Assembly: GCA_026770585.1 (NCBI GenBank) | Contig: MU647540.1 | Location: 11,890-33,329 of the forward strand | DNA: 21,440 nucleotides | Direction of reading: 5' to 3' | Source: Baffinella frigidus | Taxonomy: Eukaryota; Cryptophyceae; Cryptomonadales; Baffinellaceae | Part shown: positions 14,490 through 21,440 of the stretch, one piece after another | Numbering within the stretch: the stretch's first letter is position 1 | Layout: the number at the start of each line of letters is the position of its first letter | Position numbers and translations under genes: made by a program | Notes under the pieces: model-generated | What the model was told of the DNA's origin: nothing | What the model saw: only the letters and a program-made list of their open reading frames with translations | Database searches by the model: none

Positions 14490-14566
14490 CCCGTGGCCCG
14501 TGGCCTATAGCCCGTAGCCCGTGCCCCGTAGCCCCTAGCCCGTGCCCCGTAGCCCGTAGCCTGCAG
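14490..14566. repeat. 7-bp minisatellite CCCGTAG, 11 copies
   Basis: Eleven contiguous 7-mers of the type CCCGTAG/CCCGTGG/CCCGTGC/CCTATAG occupy exactly 77 bp between the poly(A) signal and the terminase leader. Confidence 0.9.
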
Positions 14567-14734
14567 CGAACATGATATGGTGTATCGTGTCATACCGCTT
14601 GCGCGGAACGATGACGTAGTTTGCATTCGCCACATAAGAGTGCACGACTTGATTATTTTGGGGTACATGGAGTTGAAAAGAATCAATCAAGTGGCCCCGC
14701 ATCCGTTCGAACGCTTCTAAGCCGTGTACAGCAA

Positions 14735-15412
14735 ATGCGTTCCTTTGATAAGGCAACCGGGCAGTACGCGGTGCAGTATAACCACGACCAAATATCAGAC
14801 GACCGATCCAGAACACTCATGCCGGCTTGCAAATTACGATTGCTTAGTGTTACAGCTGGTGCGCCCGTAGTAGACGCGTCTTCAAACGACACACAAGAGT
14901 CAATTGGCTTCACACTACGCGATGGGTTTTTCCATATGGCTCGACTCCGCGAAGCATTGAACGCGCTCGATCGCTGTGGTTGGAAGAGGTCGTACCACCA
15001 ACGGTTGTTCCACGAGGAATACCTACGATCCGCGACACGTGTCTTCTTCAAAACAGAGAAACCAGGGTCTTTCGAACGAGCTCATAAGAAGGTACTCGAG
15101 ATCAACGGATGGGATTCGCTGCAGCAGGAAGTCTTGATCTCAACACCCCGCCGCTTCGGCAAGACCATCAGCATTTCTCTCTTCTGTGCAGCGCTCATGT
15201 TTGCATGCCCGGCTGTGGAGTGCTCCATCTACTCCACATGCAAGCGGATTTCACAGAAGCTGTTGCGGAATGTATGCAAGTTCCTCGATATGATATATAC
15301 AGAGATGAAAGTCGCCCCGTTCAAGATCCACCGAAAGAACCAAGAAGAACTGAATATACAGGGACCAGAGGGACAAGGGGACTTGCGCACCATCAGTTCG
15401 TACCCATCGAAG
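14735..15412 (+). CDS. Large terminase subunit, exon 1 (DNA-packaging ATPase, N-terminal part)
   Basis: The terminase motor pumps genome DNA into preformed capsids through the portal; the family has an ATPase domain followed by an RNase H-like nuclease domain. This 226-residue exon holds the ATPase N-terminus with Walker A PRRFGKT (138-144), of the Arg-rich type seen in herpesvirus/HK97-lineage terminases, then a Rossmann strand (VECSIYSTCKRISQ, 161-174) and the strand pair ending GDLRTISSYPSK (215-226). The frame then meets AAG|GTACGA at 15412/15413, a good 5' splice site, and beyond it becomes CA-repeat translation before a stop at 15584-15586. Walker B and the nuclease are not seen in this exon or recognisably elsewhere in the window. 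The first ATG is at 14735; earlier non-ATG sequence (from 14615) could add residues. Confidence 0.85.
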
Positions 15413-15440
15413 GTACGACTACACCCCTCTCCCACAAACA

Positions 15441-15504
15441 AACACACACACACAACACACACACACACACACAACACACACACACACACAACACACACAC
15501 ACAC
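15441..15504. repeat. CA-dinucleotide microsatellite inside the candidate intron
   Basis: An almost pure (CA)n tract broken by extra A residues, starting about 28 nt after the 5' splice site. Confidence 0.9.
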
Positions 15505-15517
15505 CTTGATTGTATAT

Positions 15518-15528
15518 GTTTATTTAAG
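15518..15528 (+). promoter_or_regulatory. TATA-like element GTTTATTTAAG for the 1030-aa gene
   Basis: The 11-mer is identical to the one at 9193-9203 (minus). It lies about 85 nt before the ATG at 15611, with a TATATG just upstream. It supports independent transcription of the 1030-aa gene. Confidence 0.5.
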
Positions 15529-15610
15529 CGGTGGTGTCCATCGAACACCATGTGGCCCGTGCACCACTCTGGATTGGGACTACTAACGTTGGAACCAGAA
15601 GACGGGTATC

Positions 15611-18288
15611 ATGGCAACGATGCAGAATCGGAACATGCAAGCGCTTGCTTTGGAACACACAGAGCTATTGTTTGCTATACGTCGCATGTCACCACCCATA
15701 GACGAACGTAAAGAACCGCGGAACAACAAGCTGTTCATAGAACCGAGATGGTATTTTGACAGCATCGAGCTGTGCTTTGACGACGAACCGACAATACAGT
15801 TGATTCGCCGACTATATGAAGTGCACATGGAAGAACCCCTTCTCATTTCTATCGACAAAGATACATATCCTGACACCATTAAAGTCGACGATGTATTCTT
15901 TCTCGTTGCAGCTTTACAGTATGGTGCTACTACCAACGACGAATTGGCGTTGAGTGACGAAGATGGTGCGTTCAGTGCCATATATGACCACGTGACAGGT
16001 ATTACGAATGAAAACATACTCGTGGGCTGTCCGAGTGTCATAGTAGGCTTGGGTGGTATATACTACAAACCTTACAGCGATGCAGAAGAAGTACGCAGTG
16101 AATGGAATCATCGAACAACAGATCGTACTGACAACGAGAAACTACGCCAGGTATCAGAGTTAACGGACCGACTATTCACGTTTCAATCTTCTCGTGGACA
16201 TGTGTCTACGAAATGGGGTTACGTTATCGAAGTTATGATGAAGCAATCCCTTGTACTTTCCATGCGGACACACCCCACAAAGAGGGTCTCTACATTGCAA
16301 GAAGCGGTTTCTCAGGCGTTCAAAAGCTGTATGCATTATCTTCACACCGCAGAAGTCGAGTCGAGAACTTACAATGGCACTGTATCCCTGTTTGGCGAGT
16401 CGCGTGTCACTGGAAATCAAATCCCATCTGGAGACGGGATACCCCTACACTTTATCGATGCTCGTCCCATGATTGCCGACGTTCTACTATGGTTTCGTTG
16501 TTTTGTGCTACAAAGGACGTTTGGTCTTCGGACTGCTTCGGTATTTTTCGGAGACAACGATGGATCGTTCACAACTTCCTACGATTCGTCGAATGAAAAG
16601 ACATGGTTTGATGCGTCTATCGTTCATGATGAATTTGATGCAGCGTGCTTTGTCGACACATGCTGGAAAAAAATGGCGTGCCGTACCGGTGGACGTGTTC
16701 GTGTAACTGAAACCAGCATCTGTGCACACAACCCGGACATTGTTGATGATAACACAGGAGCATATACCTACTATCCTGGATGCACCCCTCGACTATGGGG
16801 ACCTTGTCTTGGGGGGTTAGAACGATTCAAAGAAGAATCCACCATGGACGGTATTGGACACGCTGCAGATGTTACGAATGCTCTCGCCGAATTGAAACGA
16901 GATGACATGCTAAAATTGTTGAAATACAGAAACCCATGTGTGATCTCATGGTGTAACCTACTGAGCTTTCATGGGGACACACTCACACCGAAACTAGATG
17001 TCTGCGTATTCGCAGACTGTCTGTCGGAGATACACAAGTGTTTCAATTCGCGTCTCCTTGTCGCCGAGTTTACACAAAGCATGCAGACGTGGAATCCACA
17101 TATAACCGACCGTCGTAACATAGGTGCCTCCAAGGTATTGCAACAAACCAGAACTATAATTGCCGACTACCTCCTCGATCGGGAGATGGTTGAAGTAAAC
17201 AAATCCAGGTCGTGTTTGGACCTACCATCCTATTTTCGCGACAAGGATATTCAAGATCTAATACAAGCGTTTACACGATGTTCACCGCTAGGTGCGGCAA
17301 CTGAAGGTCCTTGTACACCGCCAAGTGCGGCAACTGTAGGTTCTGCACCTAGCGGTTCTACTGCCACACTATTTGGCGCAACACCTACTAAACCACATGA
17401 CGTACCCACCGAATTCGACATACAATGCGATTTCGATGATCTCGTCGGTTGCTATATGGCATACAACGCCCGTTTGAAGGACCTTTCCCAGACAAGGGCA
17501 CAAGTTGCTGGTATAGAGGACGCTCTTGACTTGGTCGTCAAAGACAAACTCGGCTCGACTATCTGTTCGTCAAGTGGAATCCCACCCGATGTCAATGAAA
17601 TCTTGCAGAACCTAACAAAGCCTAAACGATACACCAAAGCTCTAGCTGGGCTTGTACGGTTGATGTGTGTGCAATATGCCAGTATCACAGACGAAGGAAT
17701 GTTTGCAACCCCTGAAGCTAGAATCGAACCCATGGCATACTGGGATTCGTGGGATCAAAAACTGAGGTTCTTCAACTCTCTTCTCGTAGCATGCCTACAC
17801 GCATGCACATCATCGGCAGACGAACGTGTAACGAGGAGTACCAATTGGTTACATCAACCACACATGGCCAACTTTACGTCTGCATATACAACCAACCCTA
17901 TCCATGTGTTACGTCCACATGAACAGCGACGATTTGTGTACAAGCATCGATGTCTTCTGTTCTTTAAAGAGATCTTCCCTAGTTCGTATGTACAAACACT
18001 CGACGATACTGAATACACGGTGGCCGAACTACTGACAGCTATGTCCGGAACGGACAAAGGATACAAAATGTTCAAAGAAATGCAATGCAGGGCATTTCGA
18101 TGGACACTTGTTGGTCAGTCCAATTTGACCAATGCTAAGAGCATCGTGGAACATACGATTTGCATTCTACTGATACTGTTCGGGGTGGACAAGTTCGATG
18201 CTGGGATGTCATACAACGGTGTCATACCACCACCCCCTACACCACCACCACCAGCCATTGCGCCAGCACCTCCTTCGCCACCACCAGA

Positions 18289-18346
<58 letters not shown>

Positions 18347-18703
18347 CCTCCTTCGCCAGCACCAGACGCAGGAGCAGAAGCACCGCCAGCACCAGACGCA
18401 GGAGCAGAAGCACCGCCAAAAGCACCTCCTTCGTCAGCACCTCCTTCATCAGCACCCGAGGCAGAAGCAGGAGCAGGAGCAGAAGCACCGCCAGCACCAG
18501 ACGCAGGAGCAGAAGCACCGCCAAAAGCACCTCCTTCGTCAGCACCTCCTTCGTCAGCACCCGAGGCAGAAGCAGGAGCAGGAGCAGAAGCAGAAACAGA
18601 AGCACCCAGCGAAGACGCAGAAGCAGGAGCAGGAGCAGAAGCAGAAGCACCCAAGGAAGACGCAACGGCAGTAGCCAAGTCCAAAGGTTGGTTCGGCCGG
18701 TGA
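15611..18703 (+). CDS. Unknown large protein with low-complexity Ala/Gly/Pro/Glu tail (1030 aa)
   Basis: I do not recognise this protein. Residues about 30-555 form one folded region (start LFIEPRWYFDSIELCFDDEP; mixed alpha/beta; many Cys/Trp). A Ser/Pro/Thr linker lies at 557-597, then a second, more helical region at about 598-870 ends in a hydrophobic helix (EHTICILLILFGV). Residues about 873-1022 are a Pro tract, then (GA)n, then two 35-residue repeats, and an acidic Ala/Glu tail; the end is SKGWFGR. There is no signal peptide. The ATG at 15611 lies 85 nt after a TATA-like element. The frame also continues upstream to the candidate acceptor at 15599, which would allow fusion to terminase exon 1. 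Its place next to the terminase and its size could suit a portal, portal-associated or tegument protein, but no motif supports any of these. Confidence 0.8.
18290..18345. repeat. (GCAGGA)n hexanucleotide repeat in the 1030-aa gene
   Basis: About nine tandem GCAGGA units encode (Ala-Gly)n in the coding frame. All frames are open across it on both strands, which explains long shadow ORFs here. Confidence 0.85.
18380..18589 (+). repeat. Two in-frame 105-bp (35-residue) direct repeats
   Basis: Copies 18380-18484 and 18485-18589 are nearly identical (a TCA/TCG change is visible) and keep frame in the 1030-aa gene. Each encodes a Pro/Ala/Ser/Glu-rich unit of the type APPAPDAGAEAPPKAPPSS followed by an acidic Gly/Ala part. 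The near identity points to recent duplication. Confidence 0.9.
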
Positions 18704-18741
18704 AACGTGTATTGAATCTCCACCACACACACACTTGGTCG

Positions 18742-18801
18742 CAGTCCTAGCCGCAGTCCTAGCCGCAGTCCTAGCCGCAGTCCTAGCCGCAGTCCTAGCC
18801 G
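18742..18801. repeat. 12-bp minisatellite CAGTCCTAGCCG, five perfect copies
   Basis: Five exact 12-bp units lie between the stop of the 1030-aa gene and the stop of the convergent MORN gene, followed by a partial CAGGCTAGG unit. Confidence 0.95.
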
Positions 18802-18828
18802 CAGGCTAGGTCTTCCTTAGGGTGTCCA

Positions 18829-19710
18829 TCACCAACACTGGCTCTGGGTTGATGTTGCGCAGACGGGTGTGTCGGCGGGTGTGTCGGCGGATGTGTCGAC
18901 TGGCATGTCAATGAGTCCATTGAATAGTCCGTCGGCGGGTGTATCGACGGGTCCGTCGCCGTCTTTCTGAATAGTCGTCCATAGGACCTTTTCAGCCCCC
19001 ACCTCTCGAAGACGATGTCTTGCGACGGCGTCTTCGAGTGCCTTCTCCCCCTCTCTGTACACTTGCAGAAACTCTTCCGGTGTGAGCCCGTTGAGGGTGG
19101 TGACGTTCACTTTCGGTGCTTTGGTGCAAGACTTCAGGACCCCGTGGTCGAACTGCAGTAGCGAGCGAGTGTGTTCAACACGTGCCTTCGACTTGGACCA
19201 ACAGAAGATAATACAGAGACTCTGCCCATGCGGTTTGTCGCAGTGGAACCCCCCACTGTAAAGACGGAAGTTATGCGAGTCGAGAAGAAGTCCCGGTCCA
19301 TGGCGATGTCCGTCTTTGAACCGACCCTTGTAGAGACTTGTCCCCATGCGCTTCACACCAAACCCATGCGACCGACCCCCCTTGAGCATGCCCGTGTACG
19401 ACATACCGTTTCGATATTCCGCATGTCCCCATGTAGGCTCGCTGTTGATGAATATGCCACGGAAACTGATGTTGGTGGTCCGCCAGAACGCCTCGTAGAC
19501 GTCTCCGTGTCCAGTCGACTCGTTCATCACCGACTTCGGCAACGACACGGGTGTAACGACGTCGAAGAGATCTTTCATCGGCGTTTCAGAGATGGCATTC
19601 TGGTGAGCACGAAGATGCTTCAAGATCCGATGGTCCCCGTCGCCGGCGGTGGACATATCCCACCCGGCAAGGTCGTCGCACTCCTTGAAGGTCGCATTGG
19701 AGCGCTTCAT
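18829..19710 (-). CDS. MORN-repeat protein (293 aa)
   Basis: Three MORN-type repeats are visible: YTGMLKGGRSHGFGVKRMG (105-123), YKGRFKDGHRHGPGLLLDS (127-145) and YSGGFHCDKPHGQS (151-164). MORN repeats form elongated beta surfaces that bind proteins or membranes and are common in protists, for example at the cytokinetic or cytoskeletal apparatus. The N-terminal about 95 residues are charged and helical. A helical region rich in Glu/Arg follows the repeats (about 205-245), and the tail is Asp/Thr/Pro-rich with short repeats (PVDTPADG, SADTPADTP). The ATG at 19710 (MKRSNATFKE) is chosen; the frame runs to 19860 through Arg/His-rich sequence inside a tandem repeat. No TATA box is obvious. There is no TM segment. 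The gene is likely host-derived (inference). Confidence 0.8.
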   Translation of the reverse strand: MKRSNATFKECDDLAGWDMSTAGDGDHRILKHLRAHQNAISETPMKDLFDVVTPVSLPKSVMNESTGHGDVYEAFWRTTNISFRGIFINSEPTWGHAEYRNGMSYTGMLKGGRSHGFGVKRMGTSLYKGRFKDGHRHGPGLLLDSHNFRLYSGGFHCDKPHGQSLCIIFCWSKSKARVEHTRSLLQFDHGVLKSCTKAPKVNVTTLNGLTPEEFLQVYREGEKALEDAVARHRLREVGAEKVLWTTIQKDGDGPVDTPADGLFNGLIDMPVDTSADTPADTPVCATSTQSQCW

Positions 19711-20044
19711 ATGGCGAGTTTGATGTGGGTGTCTGTGGGATGCACCAGTTTGTTTGAGAAGTCGCTGGCACATCGAACGATGATATCGGCCGGTCTGTGC
19801 AATGCGCAATACGTGTCGTGTTTGGCTAGTCCCCACATAGGGGTTGACCGATCTGTGCAATCTTCAGTACGTGTTGTGTTTGGCTAGTCCCCTGTAGGAG
19901 GTAATCAATAGGGGTTGACCAGCATGGTACACCGACCTCGTGTTCATCTACGCACTCGCGGGCATGGTCTGGTGTGTAGTAAAACGCTCTAACGGTCACA
20001 CTGAGCGATGCCAGTTGACAGTTCTGGCACAGCGACGTGGTTGG
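19711..20044. other. Spacer with a 58-bp repeat and one iteron-like motif
   Basis: This 334-nt spacer lies between two minus-strand genes. It holds the tandem copies at 19794-19920 and TAGTAAAACGCTCTAAC at 19977-19993, the leftmost member of the iteron-like family. I see no convincing coding sequence. Confidence 0.5.
19794..19920. repeat. Two copies of a 58-bp repeat
   Basis: Copies start TCTGTGCAAT at 19794 and 19852 and share TACGTGT, GTGTTTGGCTAGTCCCC and TAGGGGTTGACC. The second copy carries an extra segment of about 13 nt before TAGGGGTTGACC. Within each copy GTCCCC and GGGG can pair to form a small stem. Confidence 0.8.
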
Positions 20045-20737
20045 TCACAAACCCGTCTTCTGACGTTGCACCTTCGTCCAAGCGTTCCTCGACCGACTGC
20101 GCTCCGTAGCAGCAAACGGATCATCTTGGTCGGTGCGACGCTCTTTCCGACGCTTGTTTTGCGACGCCTTCTTCGACGCAATCCAATCGTTGTAACATTT
20201 CGACCCCTTGTCCACATGTTTCGTCTTGACGTGACGAATCATGTTACTTCTCGATGAAAACCGCATAGTACATATGAAACACGGAATACCCACACTGCCC
20301 CCCGTAGAGAGTTGTGGGCTCTTGTATGCGACTGTGTATGTACATAACTGATCAATATCCACATCCACATCCTGTGAACCGATGCCTATGTCTTCGTCTT
20401 CGTCTACACTACCGTATTCGTTGATCGATATGCCCAACATAGGGTTGTTCTCGACACCCGCATATTGATCGGGCGGGAGGTGTGGAGAAGGGGCCTCGCT
20501 GTGGTAGTTGCATGTATCGTCGACGAAGGCTTCGTCGGCGCATACTGACATTTCGTTCCAATCACCGGTATCCTCCCCACGATTGTTGTCGAAGGAGCTC
20601 CCGACATCGTCTAGTACAGACGAGTGTCGTTCATTCCCATCGACAGGCTGTCTGTGCGACACTGCAAAGTCATCCCGGCACACAGGGGTGCGTTGGTATG
20701 GGACTTGGCCATGCGAAGAGGTGCCGTGTCTCACCAT
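20045..20737 (-). CDS. Acidic C2H2 zinc-finger protein, likely regulator (230 aa)
   Basis: One classical C2H2 finger is clear: C153-x2-C156-x12-H169-x4-H174 (start CFICTMRFSSRSNMIRHV). It is followed by a basic patch KKASQNKRRKERR (about 189-201), which suits nuclear import or DNA contact. N-terminal to the finger is a long acidic region (about 40-130, densest at SVDEDEDIGIGSQDVDVDID), a layout common in transcription activators. A single C2H2 finger can bind DNA with help from flanking basic sequence, or bind protein. The ATG at 20737 (MVRHGTSSHG) is chosen; the frame continues to 20917, where it crosses an iteron-like motif and simple sequence. No clear TATA box is visible. The gene sits beside the palindrome/iteron field, a plausible target. 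Confidence 0.75.
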   Translation of the reverse strand: MVRHGTSSHGQVPYQRTPVCRDDFAVSHRQPVDGNERHSSVLDDVGSSFDNNRGEDTGDWNEMSVCADEAFVDDTCNYHSEAPSPHLPPDQYAGVENNPMLGISINEYGSVDEDEDIGIGSQDVDVDIDQLCTYTVAYKSPQLSTGGSVGIPCFICTMRFSSRSNMIRHVKTKHVDKGSKCYNDWIASKKASQNKRRKERRTDQDDPFAATERSRSRNAWTKVQRQKTGL

Positions 20738-20830
20738 TGTCGCGACCTTGCCCCTCGAGTGTTTCAAATAGCTCCACGATAGTCTGTGACCTGTACACGA
20801 TGTTTTACACCCCAGTGGAGCAATTTTGTG

Positions 20831-21302
20831 TAGTAAAACGCTCCAACTGTCTGTCTCACTGTCTCTCTGTCTCGCTGGGTGTCTCTCTCTCCCCTCCCCC
20901 ATGCATCTTGAAGGCATCGTCTGCCTCTGCCATGTGTCCCGACCTCACAAACCATGTGGGTCGTGTTCCATATTAGTGCAAAAACGCCCCGAAAACCACC
21001 CTACTTGGGAACGACCCGAATTCGGGTCGTGTTCCATGTTAGTGCAAAAACGCCCGAAAATTACCCTACTTGGGAACGACCCGACTTCGGGTCGTTCTCC
21101 ATATGAAATGTCTCGATCGAACGATTCGATCTGGTCCGTTCCCAGTTAGAGTGATTTTGTGTAGTAAAACGGCCCAACTCACCAATCTCGGCTAGTCCGT
21201 TGGGAGTTACCGATGACGAACTGGCTCCAAGTTAGTACAAAAACGACCCGAATTTCCCCCTACATGGACATGGCATAGTAAGTACAAGAACGATCGAAAA
21301 TC
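20831..21302 (+). repeat. Iteron-like motif array (six copies here, a seventh at 19977)
   Basis: Two related forms occur on the same strand. TAGTAAAACG(C/G)(T/C)C(T/C)AAC is at 19977, 20831 and 21162. TTAGTRCAAAAACGMCC(C)GAAWA is at 20973, 21039 and 21232, with a variant TAAGTACAAGAACGATCGAAAA at 21279. The shared core is AGT(R)(C)AAAAACG. Same-direction short repeats next to palindromes resemble replication-origin or enhancer architecture. Confidence 0.7.
20958..21108. repeat. Tandem 65-66 bp units carrying 20-bp palindromes
   Basis: Units begin GGGTCGT at 20958, 21024 and 21089 (the last partial). Each full unit holds TTCCAT, TTAGTGCAAAAACGCCC, GAAAA, ACCCTACTTGGGAACGACCCGA. The junctions form ACGACCCGAATTCGGGTCGT (21011-21030, a perfect palindrome) and ACGACCCGACTTCGGGTCGT (21076-21095, palindromic except the two central bases). 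Confidence 0.9.
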
Positions 21303-21440
21303 AACCCAATGACCCAATCTGACATGAGAAGTGTACAGTCCTGGCATACTTCGTTAGCGGTCTATTGGTAGAGGGTTTTAGGATCCATTTCAAGGGTGAA
21401 CGGCACGATTTCGTGCGATACCCTATCCTCCATACAGAAA

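Larger units (their letters stand above)
14390..14734. other. Spacer: poly(A) signal and 7-bp minisatellite; leader of the terminase
   Basis: This 345-nt stretch holds AATAAA (14417-14422), an 11-copy 7-bp repeat (14490-14566) and about 170 nt before the first in-frame ATG of the terminase exon. The terminase frame is open from 14615 and lacks an ATG until 14735, so coding sequence could begin earlier through another exon or a non-ATG start. Confidence 0.55.
15413..15598 (+). other. Candidate intron start, with CA microsatellite, TACTAAC and CAG acceptor
   Basis: The 5' site is AAG|GTACGA after a complete codon. A perfect TACTAAC branch-point consensus at 15581-15587 is followed 11 nt later by CAG (15596-15598). 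Removal of these 186 nt would join exon 1 in frame to the 1030-aa ORF. However, that ORF does not look like the rest of a terminase, and the region also holds a promoter-like element, so the true acceptor of the terminase may lie beyond the window. Confidence 0.5.
20738..21440. other. Non-coding repeat field with palindromes and iteron-like motifs
   Basis: I see no convincing gene in this 703-nt stretch. It holds a CT-rich run (about 20849-20898), six of the seven members of a TTAGTRCAAAAACG / TAGTAAAACG motif family, two 65-66 bp tandem units with 20-bp palindromes, and a GCACGA-TT-TCGTGC hairpin at 21402-21415. The plus-strand ORF 20826-21149 is translation of these repeats. Confidence 0.6.

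Noticed and set aside
14535-14816. 93-codon minus-strand ORF over the terminase leader
   Set aside because: It runs into the 7-bp repeat and is antisense to terminase coding sequence; no promoter is seen.
16172-17733. Short minus-strand and alternative-frame ORFs within the 1030-aa gene
   Set aside because: Shadows of the long continuous coding frame.
15599-18703. The 1030-aa ORF as terminase exon 2
   Set aside because: No Walker B, coupling or nuclease motifs can be seen at the positions expected just after the splice junction; the idea is kept only as a possible chimera.
18115-18750. Three long frames (Ala/Gly-, Leu- and Arg/Ser-rich) over the repeat tail
   Set aside because: A GCAGGA-type repeat keeps all frames open. 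The 1030-aa frame is continuous with non-repetitive coding sequence, so it is the real one.
20826-21149. 107-codon plus-strand ORF
   Set aside because: It is read through the tandem palindromic repeats and simple sequence.
21352-21416. tRNA-like TGGTAGAGGG string near the right edge
   Set aside because: It has an A-box-like string, but no pairing acceptor stem and no proper B box; the GCACGA-TCGTGC hairpin is better seen as a separate inverted repeat.

Overview
This window reads as part of the genome of a large nuclear, eukaryote-infecting DNA virus of the herpesvirus/mirusvirus realm, or an endogenous copy of one. The key marker is the ATPase part of a herpesvirus-type large terminase subunit at 14735-15412 (Walker A PRRFGKT), which ends at a spliceosomal-type 5' splice site. 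Genes are densely packed on both strands, with eukaryotic signals: TATA boxes often about 30-60 nt before the ATG, AATAAA poly(A) signals, and no Shine-Dalgarno logic. The accessory genes are protist-like or eukaryote-like: a WD40 propeller, MORN repeats, a C2H2 zinc finger and an ESCRT-III/Snf7 protein. From general knowledge, this mix fits a mirusvirus or relative in a unicellular eukaryote better than an animal herpesvirus. The assignment is an inference and I could not search databases.

Layout. 1-1761 (+) is the C-terminal part of a large, probably structural protein. 1931-2959 (+) is a WD40 protein. 3133-3648 and 3764-4453 (-) are two unknown proteins; the second has a faint nucleotidyltransferase-like motif order. 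4734-4868 is a 13-bp minisatellite. 4899-5207 (+) is a small Cys-rich ORF. 5275-6675 (-) is a multipass membrane glycoprotein candidate. 6806-7273 (+) is a one-TM ORF cut by an in-frame TAG. 7388-8269 (+) is a probable virion protein behind a strong TATA box. 8658-9164 and 9459-10139 (-) are membrane proteins. 10260-11534 (+) is a helical protein with a disordered tail and NLS-like motif. 11644-12000 (+) is a small basic protein with three IQ-like repeats. 12002-12796 (-) is an ESCRT-III (Snf7) homologue. 12863-14389 (+) is an unknown 508-aa protein. 14735-15412 (+) is terminase exon 1. 15611-18703 (+) is an unknown 1030-aa protein with a long Ala/Gly/Pro/Glu repeat tail. 18829-19710 (-) is a MORN protein. 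20045-20737 (-) is an acidic C2H2 zinc-finger protein. 20738-21440 is a non-coding repeat field with palindromes and iteron-like motifs.

How it fits together. The terminase, the 1-1761 and 7388-8269 proteins and perhaps others belong to capsid assembly and packaging. The membrane proteins and the ESCRT-III homologue suggest an enveloped particle, or virus-driven membrane budding or nuclear-envelope remodelling. The zinc-finger protein beside the iteron/palindrome field may be a regulator or replication-site binder. Three divergent gene pairs share single self-complementary TATA elements. Almost every spacer holds a different simple or tandem repeat.

Most novel items: the virus-encoded ESCRT-III protein on a bidirectional promoter; the terminase that stops before Walker B at a splice site; the iteron/palindrome field at the right edge; and the IQ-repeat mini-protein.
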